Positions 9,791 through 18,400 of a stretch of 64,000 nucleotides of DNA are shown here, piece after piece. Numbering within the stretch: the stretch's first letter is position 1; the number at the start of each line of letters is the position of its first letter. The stretch comes from AC-32 sp963772975 (GTDB lineage: Bacteria > Actinomycetota > Thermoleophilia > Gaiellales > Gaiellaceae): the NCBI GenBank assembly GCA_963772975.1, contig CAVYZH010000010.1, forward strand, positions 372,001 through 436,000, written 5' to 3'. The notes beneath the pieces are model-generated. The model saw only the letters and a list, made by a program, of their open reading frames with translations, was not told where the DNA came from and made no database searches. Position numbers and translations under genes: made by a program.

Positions 9791-10764
9791 GCCGGAGCCG
9801 CGACGAGCGATGCCTGCAGCTGCTCGAGCGCGCGGACGACCGTCAAACCGTCCTGTGCGACACGGCGAGCGTCCCCATCGCCAGCGCAGAGCTCAAGGAA
9901 GCGGCGGCACTCAAGACGTAGCGGCTCGTCACTTGCAATCTTCGGGCTGAAGATGTCGCCGGTCCGCGTCTGCCACTCCCCGTACGTCTGTGCTGGCTGC
10001 CACGGGGCCTTCTCGTAGATGGTCACCTTGCGCTCGAGCTCCATATCGTCGAAGACGACCATCTTCTCGTTCCCCACGACGGTGATCTTCCGCATCTTGT
10101 GGGGATCCAGCCACGAGAGGTGCATGTGCGCGATCTTCCCTGAGGGAAAGCGCAAGTAGCAGAAGACGACGTCTTCCACGCCCGGCGTCAGGAACGCGTT
10201 ACCGTGCGCCCACACCTCGGACGGCTCCTCGTCGAGCAGGTGCAGGATCACCGAGAGGTCGTGAAAGCCAAGCGACGAAAGCGCGTTCTCGTCCTTGCGG
10301 ATGATCCCTAGGTTCTGGCGGTTGGAGTAGACGTAAAGGATGTCGCCAAGCTCACCCGCGTCGATGAGCTCCTTCAACTTCTTGACGGCAGGGTGGTAGA
10401 GCAGCAGGTGCCCTGGCATTAGGACGCGGTCGCTTGCCTCAGCAATCGCGATCACGTCCTCTGCCTCTGCCGCGTTCATCGTCAGTGGTTTCTCGACGAA
10501 CACGTGCTTGCCCGCCTCGAGCGCCCGCTTGGCCAGCTCGTAGTGCGTGACCGCCGGCGTGGCGACCACGACCGCGTCGAGCTCGTCGTCGGCGAGCAGC
10601 TCGTCGTAGTCGGTCGTCGCGCGGGCCCGGGGGTAGCGGGCGGTGAAGCGCTCGAGCGCGTCGGGCGAGGCGTCGCAGAGCCAGGTCAGCTCGGACAGCT
10701 CGTCGAAGTTCCGCGCGAGGTTGGGGCCCCAATAGCCCAGGCCGGCCAGGGCGACCTTGGTCAC
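9787..10764 (-). CDS. Gfo/Idh/MocA family oxidoreductase (nucleotide-sugar type)
   Basis: NAD(P)-dependent oxidoreductase, 325 aa, with Rossmann motif LAGLGYWGPNLARNF, the family's HVFVEKPLT (catalytic Lys of EKP) and GFHDLSVILHLL in the C-terminal alpha/beta domain. Start is the GTG that overlaps the dehydrogenase stop by 4 bases; the longer reading frame upstream is just the antisense-shifted dehydrogenase region. In the WbpB/WlbA class the enzyme oxidises C3 of UDP-GlcNAc-uronate before transamination; the flanking dehydrogenase and acetyltransferase fit that role, but an aminotransferase is missing here. Confidence 0.83.
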   Translation of the reverse strand: MTKVALAGLGYWGPNLARNFDELSELTWLCDASPDALERFTARYPRARATTDYDELLADDELDAVVVATPAVTHYELAKRALEAGKHVFVEKPLTMNAAEAEDVIAIAEASDRVLMPGHLLLYHPAVKKLKELIDAGELGDILYVYSNRQNLGIIRKDENALSSLGFHDLSVILHLLDEEPSEVWAHGNAFLTPGVEDVVFCYLRFPSGKIAHMHLSWLDPHKMRKITVVGNEKMVVFDDMELERKVTIYEKAPWQPAQTYGEWQTRTGDIFSPKIASDEPLRLECRRFLELCAGDGDARRVAQDGLTVVRALEQLQASLVAAPA

Positions 10765-12020
10765 AACTTCCAGACTTTCCCGTCCACGCGGCCGCTCCTG
10801 CCGGTGGCGTTGCGGAAGTCGACGATCAGGTTCGAGTCCTCGACCAACCGCTCGTAGTCGATCGAAGAGTGGGCGGTCACGATCGTGACGCAGTCGTAGC
10901 CGCCCGGCTCGAGCGGCTGCGAGCTGAGCGCGTGGGTCGGCAGCTCCGGAACGTGCGGGTCGTGGTAGGCGACCTCGGCGCCCGCCGTGCGCAGCAGCTC
11001 GATCAGCTTCAGCGCCGGCGACTCGCGCGTGTCGGAGACGTTCGCCTTGTAGGCGACGCCGAGCACGAGCACCTTCGAGCCGCTCAGCGAGCGCTGGGCG
11101 CCGTGGTTCAGCGCCTGCGAGATCAAGGAGCGGCAGAAGTACGGCATGTTCTGGTTGACCTTGCCCGCCAGCTCGATGAACTCGGTGTAGAAGTCGAACT
11201 GGCGTGCCTTCCAGGAGAGGTAGAAGGGGTCGACCGGGAGGCAGTGGCCACCGAGGCCCGGCCCAGGCTCGAAGCGCATGAACCCGAACGGCTTCGTCGC
11301 CGCGGCGTCGATGATCTCCCAGATGTCGAGCCCCATCCGCTCGCAGAGCTGCGCGAGCTCGTTGACGAGTGCGATGTTGACGGAGCGGAAGATGTTCTCG
11401 AGCAGCTTCGTCAGCTCTGCGGCCTCGGGCGACGACACCTCGACCACCTCGTCCATGGCGTTCGCGTAGAGCTCGACCGCCCGGCGCGTGCACTTCTCGG
11501 TCAGGCCGCCGACGACCTTCGGGGTGGTCTTGGTCGTCCAGTCCTCGCGGCCGGGGTCGACGCGTTCCGGCGAGAACGCGAGGTGAAAGTCCTGGCCGGC
11601 CTTGAGACCGCTCGCCTCGAGCAGCGGCGCGACCCGTTCCCGTGTCGTGCCGGGGTACGTGGTCGACTCGAGCACGACCAGCTGTCCCTGCTTGAGGCGC
11701 GTCGCGATCTCGCGCGAGGCGTCGAGCAGGATCGTCAGGTCGGGCTCGCGCTGGGCCGAGAGCGGCGTCGGCAGCGCGACGAGGATCGCGTCGGCGGCCC
11801 TGAGCTCGTCGTAGTCGGTCGTCGCCGCAACTAGTCCGGCGTCGACGTGGGCCTTCAGCACCTCCGACGGCACGTCCTCGATGTAGCTCTCGCCGCGGTT
11901 CAGTTGCGCGACACGGTCGGGCTGGACGTCCACGAGCACGACGGTGTCGCCCGCGTCCGCGAAGACGCGAGCGAGCGGCACGCCGACGTAGCCGGCTCCG
12001 ACGATGGCGACGGTGCTCAT
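10761..12020 (-). CDS. UDP-sugar 6-dehydrogenase (WecC/WbpA-like)
   Basis: 419 aa UDP-glucose/GDP-mannose dehydrogenase-family enzyme performing two NAD+-dependent oxidations of a UDP-N-acetylhexosamine C6 alcohol to the uronate. It shows the N-terminal Rossmann motif VAIVGAGYVGVPLA, ESTTYPGTT, the catalytic Cys in GGHCLPVDP, and a second Rossmann half (VLVLGVAYKANVSDTRES). With a UDP-GlcNAc 2-epimerase upstream the product could be UDP-ManNAcA; with the downstream oxidoreductase and acetyltransferase a 2,3-diacetamido sugar is equally possible. The stop overlaps the next gene as GTGA. Confidence 0.87.
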   Translation of the reverse strand: MSTVAIVGAGYVGVPLARVFADAGDTVVLVDVQPDRVAQLNRGESYIEDVPSEVLKAHVDAGLVAATTDYDELRAADAILVALPTPLSAQREPDLTILLDASREIATRLKQGQLVVLESTTYPGTTRERVAPLLEASGLKAGQDFHLAFSPERVDPGREDWTTKTTPKVVGGLTEKCTRRAVELYANAMDEVVEVSSPEAAELTKLLENIFRSVNIALVNELAQLCERMGLDIWEIIDAAATKPFGFMRFEPGPGLGGHCLPVDPFYLSWKARQFDFYTEFIELAGKVNQNMPYFCRSLISQALNHGAQRSLSGSKVLVLGVAYKANVSDTRESPALKLIELLRTAGAEVAYHDPHVPELPTHALSSQPLEPGGYDCVTIVTAHSSIDYERLVEDSNLIVDFRNATGRSGRVDGKVWKL

Positions 12021-12091
12021 GCGGGCGGAAGCCTAGGCGCCGACTGGACGGCGCCGACCAGGGAGGCTTCAGCGGGTTTGCCGCTGAAGCC
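12021..12091 (-). promoter_or_regulatory. Intergenic double-hairpin upstream of the UDP-sugar dehydrogenase
   Basis: On the minus strand an 11-bp perfect stem (12065-12075 with 12081-12091, GTTTG loop on the plus strand) is followed by a second stem GGCGCCG/CGGCGCC, then CTAGGC and the ATG at 12020. The first stem may end the upstream epimerase transcript. The second stem plus TAG-containing spacer resembles the elements before 19089 and 21553. Confidence 0.4.
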
Positions 12092-12120
12092 GTTCAACGC
12101 ACTGTTGTGGGTGAGCTGCA

Positions 12121-13171
12121 TCAGTCGTTTCGGGCGCGCGTAAGGGTATAGAGCGCATCAGCGATGGCCGCCGCCGCTCGGCCGTCGCCGTAGAGCTCAG
12201 GTGCGTCTTCGGGGAACGACGCCTGCCCGAGCACCTCGGCAAGCCGGCCTGCGTCATCCGGGTCGACCAGCGTGTTCGCGCCGGCGAGGACGGTGTCAAC
12301 CCACTCGGTCGAGGGCCGCAGCGTCACGCAGGGCACGCCCGAGCCAGTAGGCCTCTTTCTGCAGGCCGCCCGAGTCGGTGACCACGGCTCTCGCCCCGGC
12401 GACGAGCGCGAGCATCTCGAGGTAGCCGACCGGCGCGACCGCGTGCAGCTGCGGTGCGGGCTCGATCCCGTGCTCGGCCAGCACCTTGCGCGTGCGCGGG
12501 TGGACCGGGAAGACGAAGGTGCGCCCCGTCGCGTTCAGGGTCTCGATCAGCCGGCGCAGCCGCTCGGACTCGGTATTCGCCTCGCGGTGGATCGTAAGCA
12601 CGTCGTAGGGCTCGTCCACGACCGGATCGAGCCGCTCGCGCGCGATCGGCGCGAACAGCCGCGTCGCGTCGGCCATCACGTCGCCGACGACCTCGGCCCG
12701 CCCGGGCACGCCTTCGGCGGCCAGCTGGTCGCGTGAGCGCTCGTCTGGCGTGAAGAGCAGCTGCGCGATCCGGTCGACCTCGATCCGGTTGCGCTCCTCA
12801 GGCATCGAGAGGTCGCCGCTGCGGAGCCCGGCCTCGACGTGCGCAATCGGGACACCGGCCTCGGCGCCGGCGAGCGCGCCGGCCAGCGTCGAGTTCGTGT
12901 CCCCATAGACGAGCACCCAGTCCGGGCTCTCCTCGCGCAGCGGCCCGGCAATCGCCGCCTGCATCTCGGCTGTGTCGGCGGTCCGCAGGTCGAGCTCGTA
13001 GCGCGGCTTCTCGAGCCTGAGCTCCTCGAAGAAGACCTGCGAGAGCTCGCGGTCGTAGTGCTGCCCCGTGTGCAGGACGACTTCGTCGATCCCACGCTGG
13101 CGGAGGGCGACCGACGTAGGGGCTGCTTTCACGAACTGCGGCCGGTTTCCGACCACCGAGAAGACCTTCAT
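12121..13171 (-). pseudogene. wecB: UDP-N-acetylglucosamine 2-epimerase, single-base frameshift
   Basis: Non-hydrolysing UDP-GlcNAc 2-epimerase (GT-B fold), giving UDP-ManNAc. N-terminal FSVVGNRPQFVKAAP, THIREANTE-like LTIHREANTES, VEAGLRSGD and TDSGGLQKEAYWLG are all present. After AYWLG the frame is broken by one extra base in the CCC run at 12338-12340; removing it restores GVPCVTLRPSTEWVDTV and a normal C-terminus ending at 12121 (349 aa in total). Codon usage and motifs are intact on both sides, so an assembly error or very recent mutation is likely and the gene may be functional. It probably starts the operon continuing with the dehydrogenase. TAGTCT lies 9 bases before the ATG. Confidence 0.85.
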
Positions 13172-13180
13172 CGCGCGGCT

Positions 13181-13186
13181 AGACTA
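13181..13186 (-). promoter_or_regulatory. Putative -10 box (TAGTCT) of the epimerase gene
   Basis: TAGTCT on the minus strand ends 9 bases before the ATG at 13171, in the 26-base gap shared with the divergent tRNA gene. Confidence 0.35.
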
Positions 13187-13197
13187 TGCGCCGCTTC

Positions 13198-13270
13198 GGG
13201 CCGTTAGCTCAGCTGGTAGAGCAGGGGACTCTTAATCCCAAGGTCGAAGGTTCGATCCCTTCACGGCCCA
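13198..13270 (+). tRNA. tRNA-Lys (CTT anticodon)
   Basis: Full cloverleaf: acceptor GGGCCGT (13198-13204) pairs with ACGGCCC (13263-13269), discriminator A at 13270. The D arm reads GCTC...GAGC and the T arm has GGTTCGATCC. The anticodon loop CTCTTAA gives CTT at 13231-13233. The 3' CCA is not encoded. It stands alone between divergently oriented genes. Confidence 0.96.
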
Positions 13271-13357
13271 TTCGACACATTGGACGGATGTGCAAACTCG
13301 CATCCCTCCATGGGTCAGGTCTGGAAGTGTGGTGTATTCGGTGCTGTCGGCTTCGCT

Positions 13358-14050
13358 TCAGCTTCGAGCTGCCGGTAGCGACAGCGTGAAGCGTGCGCCG
13401 CGCGGCTGGGCCGGCTCGTAGGACAGCTCGCCGCCGAGCGCGTTCGCGTAGGCCGACGCGATCGAGAGTCCGAGGCCGGCACCGGGCGCGGCCGACCGGC
13501 GGCTCTCGTCGCTGCGGCTGAAGCGCTCGAACAGTCGCGGCACGAACTCGGGCGCGACTCCCGGGCCGCGGTCCTCCACGATCAGGCGGCGGGGAGCGCC
13601 CTCGACGCGCACTTCGACTGGCGGTGCGCCGTAGCGCAGAGCGTTCAGGATCAGATTGGTGGCCACGCGCTCGAACGCGACCGGGTCGGCGACGACCGTG
13701 CAGCCGGGCTCGACCAACACGCGCACGTCAGTCGCGCGCTCGCCGGCGATCCTCGGGACGAGCTCCGCGAACAGCTCGCGCGGCTCGAAGAGCTCAAAAG
13801 GCCCGGCCGCGCCCCCCGACTCGATCCGCGAGAGATCGAGCAGCTGGTCGGCGAGGTCCCGCAGGCGGTCGGTCTGGACGACGAGCTGCCCGAGCAGCGC
13901 GTGCACCTGCTCCTCCGGCAGCTCGTCCACGCGCGCGTCCAGCGTGACCGCGATCCCGTGGACGACCGCGATCGGCGCTCGCAGCTCGTGCGACGCGATC
14001 GAGACGAACTCGTAGGTGAGCCGGTCGGCGCGTGCCTCCGCAGTGGTCAT
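13358..14050 (-). CDS. Soluble sensor histidine kinase core (HisKA-HATPase)
   Basis: 230 aa with a HisKA dimerisation domain whose H-box is SIASHELRAPI (phospho-His) and a HATPase_c domain with N-box TNLILNALRYG, G1 DRGPGVAP, F-box LFERFSR and G2 GAGLGLSIA. There is no membrane segment or input domain, so it is either cytosolic with an unseen partner or a minimal kinase core. I chose the ATG giving MTTAEARADR; an upstream extension has no family character. No response-regulator gene is adjacent, so it is an orphan kinase. Confidence 0.85.
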   Translation of the reverse strand: MTTAEARADRLTYEFVSIASHELRAPIAVVHGIAVTLDARVDELPEEQVHALLGQLVVQTDRLRDLADQLLDLSRIESGGAAGPFELFEPRELFAELVPRIAGERATDVRVLVEPGCTVVADPVAFERVATNLILNALRYGAPPVEVRVEGAPRRLIVEDRGPGVAPEFVPRLFERFSRSDESRRSAAPGAGLGLSIASAYANALGGELSYEPAQPRGARFTLSLPAARS

Positions 14051-14086
14051 GCCTGACCTGTGACCCACCTGGTGTGGTTCCAAACG

Positions 14087-14117
14087 CACCGGAGCGGCCT
14101 TGCGGCCGCTCCGGGTG
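14087..14117 (-). terminator. 13-bp hairpin after the DUF6458 gene
   Basis: CACCGGAGCGGCC and GGCCGCTCCGGGTG pair with one bulged C around a TTGC loop, 19 bases past the DUF6458 stop and before the histidine kinase. No T-tract is present. It probably ends the DUF6458 transcript. Confidence 0.5.
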
Positions 14118-14135
14118 AATCGGGTTCCGCTCGGT

Positions 14136-14369
14136 CTAGTAGCCGGGCGGGGGCGCGTCCTCGACGTACGTCCCGCGGCGGCGTCCGGCCCAGTAGCCAG
14201 GGCCGGCCCAGGTCGACCAGAAGAGCATCGACAGCACGCCCCCTACGATCCCCACGATCAACAGGATCCAGCCGACCGCCTGGATGTCGACGCCCGAGAC
14301 GGTCGCGTTGACCGCGAAGGCGAGAATCGCGCCGGCCGCGATCAGCAGAATGCTCACACCAAGTCCCAT
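14136..14369 (-). CDS. Small membrane protein, DUF6458 family
   Basis: 77 aa with two membrane segments (VSILLIAAGAILAFAVNA and VGWILLIVGIVGGVLSMLF) joined by a short loop VSGVDIQA, then a positively charged tail WAGRRRGTY and a Pro-rich end. The pattern matches the actinobacterial DUF6458 family, whose function is unknown. A textbook Shine-Dalgarno AAGGAGG stands 6 bases before the ATG, unusual here where many first genes lack one. It is divergent from ctaC. Confidence 0.85.
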   Translation of the reverse strand: MGLGVSILLIAAGAILAFAVNATVSGVDIQAVGWILLIVGIVGGVLSMLFWSTWAGPGYWAGRRRGTYVEDAPPPGY

Positions 14370-14500
14370 TTCATTCCTCCTTGACGGGGTTGGGGACTCC
14401 CTGTACCCGCTCGAGCGCTCCCTGAACCTCGCTCGTTGCAGGAGTTTCTAAGGCTCCGAAAGCACCGTTCGCTTCCCCCACGGCGCGCCGCCGCGTCGAG

Positions 14501-14506
14501 TAGGCT
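14501..14506 (+). promoter_or_regulatory. Putative -10 box (TAGGCT) of the cytochrome oxidase operon
   Basis: TAGGCT ends 8 bases before the ctaC GTG; the intervening CGGCCCCG is not a ribosome-binding site. A leaderless start is inferred. Confidence 0.45.
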
Positions 14507-14514
14507 CGGCCCCG

Positions 14515-15606
14515 GTGCGCAGGGGATCGATCGTCCAGCTGGTCGTCCTGGGAATCCTGTTCGGCGCGGGCGCCGCGGCGGTGGCGCTGCTGATCCCGTG
14601 GCTGCCGGACCCGGCGAGCAAGCAGGCCGACCGGATCGACTTCGTCTTCTGGTTCGTGACCGCGATCTGCATCACGATCTTCGCGCTCGTGGCGGCGGTG
14701 ATCGTCTACTCGATCATCCACTTCCGCGCCCGCCCCGACGACGACGAGGACGGCCCGCCGACGCACGGCAACACCGGCCTCGAGATCGTCTGGACTGCCG
14801 TCCCGGCCGCGCTCGTGACCGCGATCTCGATCGTCAGCGCCGTGGTGCTGGCTCAGAACGAGCACCTGCCCGGCGCCGCGTCCGCCTCCACTGCCAGGGC
14901 CGCCCAGAGCTCGACTACCGGCCTCTGCAGGCCGCGAGGCCCCGATCCTTTGAAGCCGCTGGTCGTCTGCGTCGTCGCGCAGCAGTACGCGTGGTTGTTC
15001 CAGTACCCGGACTACCAGAACGCGACCTCCGCGACTCTGCACCTGCCGATCGACACCACCGTGCAGCTACAGCTGCAGTCGCGGGACGTGATCCACTCGT
15101 TCTGGGTGCCCGAGTTCGGTCAGAAGCAAGACGCTGTGCCTGGCCTGCTGACGAAGCTCGTGATCACTCCGAACCGGCTCGGCACCTTCCCCGTGATCTG
15201 CACCGAGCTCTGCGGCCTCGGCCACGCGCTGATGCGCTCGCAGGCGACCGTCGAGACGAAGGATGCGTTCCTTACGTGGGCCAAGGGCCGTGGCAAGGGT
15301 GCCGGCACGGGCGGCGGCCTCTCGGCCTCGGCCAAGACGTACTTCGTCGACAACGGCTGCGACGGCTGTCACACCTTCAAGCCTGCGGGAGCGAAGGGAA
15401 CGGTCGGTCCCGACCTCGATAATCTGAGCGCGGCCGCGCAGCAAGCGGGCCAGCCGCTCGAGCAGTTCATCCATCAGTCGATCGTCGATCCGAACGCCTA
15501 TATCGCGCCTGGGTACCAGAAGGGCGTGATGCCCGAGACCTTCAGCTCCTTGCCAAGACAGCAGCTGAACGCCCTGGTCAAGTACCTCGCCGGAGGCTCG
15601 CAGTGA
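14515..15606 (+). CDS. ctaC: Cytochrome c oxidase subunit II with fused cytochrome c (caa3 type)
   Basis: Membrane-anchored subunit that takes electrons through the dinuclear CuA centre. Hydrophobic segments lie at about 6-30, 41-68 and 91-113. CuA ligands are H194, C229, E231, C233, H237 and M240 (CTELCGLGHALM). A C-terminal cytochrome c domain with CDGCH (282-286) makes it the caa3 type, which accepts electrons from a small cytochrome or directly from the bc complex. A 30-residue Ala/Ser-rich stretch with one Cys precedes the CuA domain. GTG start follows a -10-like box at leaderless distance. The stop overlaps ctaD as GTGA. Confidence 0.93.
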   Translation: MRRGSIVQLVVLGILFGAGAAAVALLIPWLPDPASKQADRIDFVFWFVTAICITIFALVAAVIVYSIIHFRARPDDDEDGPPTHGNTGLEIVWTAVPAALVTAISIVSAVVLAQNEHLPGAASASTARAAQSSTTGLCRPRGPDPLKPLVVCVVAQQYAWLFQYPDYQNATSATLHLPIDTTVQLQLQSRDVIHSFWVPEFGQKQDAVPGLLTKLVITPNRLGTFPVICTELCGLGHALMRSQATVETKDAFLTWAKGRGKGAGTGGGLSASAKTYFVDNGCDGCHTFKPAGAKGTVGPDLDNLSAAAQQAGQPLEQFIHQSIVDPNAYIAPGYQKGVMPETFSSLPRQQLNALVKYLAGGSQ

Positions 15607-17555
15607 GCGAGATCGTTGCCGGCTCCCACGGGCACGAGACGCAGCCGGAGCACGCGGCCCCCGTGCCTCCGCGCGGCTGGCGGCGGCTGACCGCGCCCGG
15701 CTGGCTCCGAGTGCTGTGGGTGACGCCGCTCTTCTTCGGGATCGGCGCCGGTCTCGTCGTGCTCATCCGCTGGCTGGAGGGCTGGCATCCGATCTGGGAC
15801 GGCGCTGTGATTACGACCGTCGAGCTCACCACGGTGCCGATCGGGTTCCTGGTCGGCCTAGGCGGCTTCGACTACTGGTTCCGCTACGCGAGCGGCGCGC
15901 GGACGATCCCGGAGGACCACTCTGGCCACGGCGCGCGCAGCTGGCGCGACTACTTCCGGATCAACACCGATCACAAGGTGATCGGGATCCAGTACCTGGT
16001 CACGACGATCGTCTTCTTCGTGATCGCCGGCCTGCTGGCGATGTTCATGCGCGCCGAGCTGGCCCGGCCGGGGATGCAGTTCGTCGACAACCAGACCTTC
16101 AACGGGCTTTTCTCGGTGCACGCGGCGCTGATGATCTTCCTGTTCGTCATCCCGGCGTTCGCCGGGATCGGGAACTACGTGATCCCGCTGATGATCGGGG
16201 CGCCGGACATGGCGTTCCCGCGCCTGAACGCGCTCTCGTTCTGGCTGCTTCCGATCGCGGGCGTGATGATGCTCTCGAGCTTCCTCGCCCCCGGCGGCCC
16301 GTTCGCCGCCGGCTGGACGGGCTATGCGCCCCTCGCCTCCACGCACCAGCCGATCGGCGCCGTCTTCTTCAACATGGGCGTTCAGTGGGCAGGCGCGAGC
16401 TCGATCATGACCGCGCTCAACTTCCTGGTCACGATCATCACGATGCGGGCGCCCGGGATGACCTTCTGGCGCATGCCGCTACTGGTCTGGGCGAACTTCA
16501 CCACCTCGCTCCTCGTCGTGATCGCGACGCCGTTCATCGCGGGCTCGCAGTTCTTCGTGATGTTCGACCACATCATGCACACGGACTTCTTCAACACGAC
16601 CGCCGGCGGCTATCCGCTGGGGTACCAGCACATCTTCTGGTTCTACTCGCACCCGGCGGTCTACATCATGATGCTGCCCGGCTTCGGCATCGCCTCGGAG
16701 GTGATCTCCGTTATGGCGCGGAAGCCGATCTTCGGCTACCGGCTGATGGCGCTCTCGCTGATGGCGATCCTCGTGCTCGGCTTCTCGGTCTGGGCGCACC
16801 ACATGTTCGTGGCTGGGATGGCGCCCTGGCTACGCGTGCCGATGATGGTCACCTCGATGGTGATTGCGGTCCCGACGGGGATCAAGGTCTTCTCCTGGCT
16901 GGCGACGTTATGGGACGGACGGATCCACTTCGAGACGCCGATGCTGTTCGCGCTCGGCTTCGTCTCGATGTTCGTGATCGGCGGGCTCTCCGGGATCTAC
17001 CTCGCCGCCGTCCCCATCGACATCCACACCTCGGACACGTACTTCGTGGTCGCGCACATCCACTACGTGCTCTTCGGCGGCTCGCTGTTCACGATCTTTG
17101 CCGGGATCTACTTCTGGTTCCCGAAGATGACCGGCCGGATGTACAACGAGGCGCTCGGCAAGCTCCATTTCTGGCTGACGTTCATCGGCTTCAACCTGAC
17201 CTTCTTCCCGATGCACTACCTCGGGATCCAGGGGATGCCGCGCCGCGTCGCCGATTACGCGCCGCGCTTCGCCGACCTCAACCTATTCATCTCGCTCGCG
17301 TCCTTCGGGCTCGGCGCCTCGACGGTGGTCTTCCTCTACAACATGATCACGAGCTGGCGCTTTGGGGCGAAGGCGCCCGCCAACCCGTGGCGCTCGATGA
17401 CGCTCGAGTGGCAGGTGAGCTCGCCGCCGCCGGTCTTCAACTTCGACGAGATCCCGCAGGTGGTCGGCACTCCCTATGAATACGGCGTCCCGGGCGCGCG
17501 GCACGGTGTCTTCAACGGCGACCGCGTCACCGAGGGCGAGGAGGTGCGCGCGTGA
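15603..17555 (+). CDS. ctaD: Cytochrome c oxidase subunit I, A2-type
   Basis: Catalytic haem-copper subunit, 650 aa, with 12 core helices plus an extra N-terminal stretch containing about two hydrophobic segments. Ligands: H173 (low-spin haem, FSVHAALM), H350 with cross-linked Y354 and H399/H400 (CuB), H485 (high-spin haem) and H487 (low-spin haem). The helix VI motif is YSHPAVY (348-354) instead of GHPEVY, so the proton-channel Glu is absent and the Tyr-Ser pair of the A2 subfamily is present. It overlaps ctaC and the next gene by 4 bases each, forming one translational chain. Confidence 0.96.
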   Translation: MSEIVAGSHGHETQPEHAAPVPPRGWRRLTAPGWLRVLWVTPLFFGIGAGLVVLIRWLEGWHPIWDGAVITTVELTTVPIGFLVGLGGFDYWFRYASGARTIPEDHSGHGARSWRDYFRINTDHKVIGIQYLVTTIVFFVIAGLLAMFMRAELARPGMQFVDNQTFNGLFSVHAALMIFLFVIPAFAGIGNYVIPLMIGAPDMAFPRLNALSFWLLPIAGVMMLSSFLAPGGPFAAGWTGYAPLASTHQPIGAVFFNMGVQWAGASSIMTALNFLVTIITMRAPGMTFWRMPLLVWANFTTSLLVVIATPFIAGSQFFVMFDHIMHTDFFNTTAGGYPLGYQHIFWFYSHPAVYIMMLPGFGIASEVISVMARKPIFGYRLMALSLMAILVLGFSVWAHHMFVAGMAPWLRVPMMVTSMVIAVPTGIKVFSWLATLWDGRIHFETPMLFALGFVSMFVIGGLSGIYLAAVPIDIHTSDTYFVVAHIHYVLFGGSLFTIFAGIYFWFPKMTGRMYNEALGKLHFWLTFIGFNLTFFPMHYLGIQGMPRRVADYAPRFADLNLFISLASFGLGASTVVFLYNMITSWRFGAKAPANPWRSMTLEWQVSSPPPVFNFDEIPQVVGTPYEYGVPGARHGVFNGDRVTEGEEVRA

Positions 17556-18400
17556 GCGACTACGAGCGGCACGTGCTCGTGATCGCCAACGAAACGGTCG
17601 CCGGCCGCAGCCTGATCGAGGCGATCGAGCGGCGGCGAAAGGACGGCCCGGTGCGCGTGACCGTGGTCACGCCGGTCAACCAGCCCCGCGAGGGCTACGT
17701 CGTCTACGAGGACACCCGCCGAGCCGCGGCCGGCCGGCGGCTGGAGAAGACGCTCGAAGCGCTGCGCGCTGCCGGGATCCCGGCCTCGGGGCACGTGGTC
17801 GACACCGACCCGGTCGCCGCGACCCGCGACGCGCTCGCCACGCTCGAGCCGCCGCCTGACGAGATCGTCGTCTCGACCCACCCGCAGCAACGCTCAGGCT
17901 GGCTGCGCAAGAACGTCGTCGAGCGGATTGTGGACGCAGCCCACGGCCTGCCGGTAGAGCACGTGGTCGTCGACCTGACCGAAGAACGGGCCGACGCCGA
18001 GAAGAACGTGCTCGTGGTCGCGAACGAGACGGTCGTCGGCGAGCCGCTGCTCCAGAAGATCCGCGAGCGCGCCGCCAAGGGCCCCGTCTCGTTCCTGATC
18101 GTCTCGCCGCAGAGCGACGACCCTCGCGAGCATCCCGAGGCCGAGCGCCGCCTACGCCGGGCGCTGACGATCCTGCGCGGCGAGGGCATCGACGCCCACG
18201 CGCAGGTCGCGCACCCGGATCCCTTCACCGCGGCCGCCCAGGCGGTCCAGGACGAGCGAGTGGACGAGATCATCGTCTCGACCTTTCCGGGCCAGAAGAC
18301 CTCCAGCTGGCTGCGCGGCGACCTGGTCAACCGGCTGCGCAAGGAGACCGGCCTGCCGGTCGAGCACGTCGAGGTCGAGCCCCAGGGAGCCGTGGTCTGA
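17552..18400 (+). CDS. Tandem universal-stress-like (UspA-fold) protein in the oxidase operon
   Basis: 282 aa made of two similar halves. Each half begins with a hydrophobic strand and the same signature (VLVIANETVAG at residue 8, VLVVANETVVG near 151), has VTVVTP/LIVSP in the second strand and ends with DEIVVSTHP or DEIIVSTFP, then SGWLRKNVV or SSWLRGDLV and PVEHVVVDL. This is a HUP/UspA-like nucleotide-binding layout without the classic GxxGxxxxG(S/T) ATP loop. Encoded between ctaD and ctaE with 4-base and 1-base overlaps, so made in step with the oxidase. A regulatory or assembly role is inference; function unknown. Confidence 0.75.
   Translation: MSDYERHVLVIANETVAGRSLIEAIERRRKDGPVRVTVVTPVNQPREGYVVYEDTRRAAAGRRLEKTLEALRAAGIPASGHVVDTDPVAATRDALATLEPPPDEIVVSTHPQQRSGWLRKNVVERIVDAAHGLPVEHVVVDLTEERADAEKNVLVVANETVVGEPLLQKIRERAAKGPVSFLIVSPQSDDPREHPEAERRLRRALTILRGEGIDAHAQVAHPDPFTAAAQAVQDERVDEIIVSTFPGQKTSSWLRGDLVNRLRKETGLPVEHVEVEPQGAVV

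Noticed and set aside
13198..13270. tRNA as an integration site
   Set aside because: No repeated 3' tRNA end, no integrase and no change in composition on either side.
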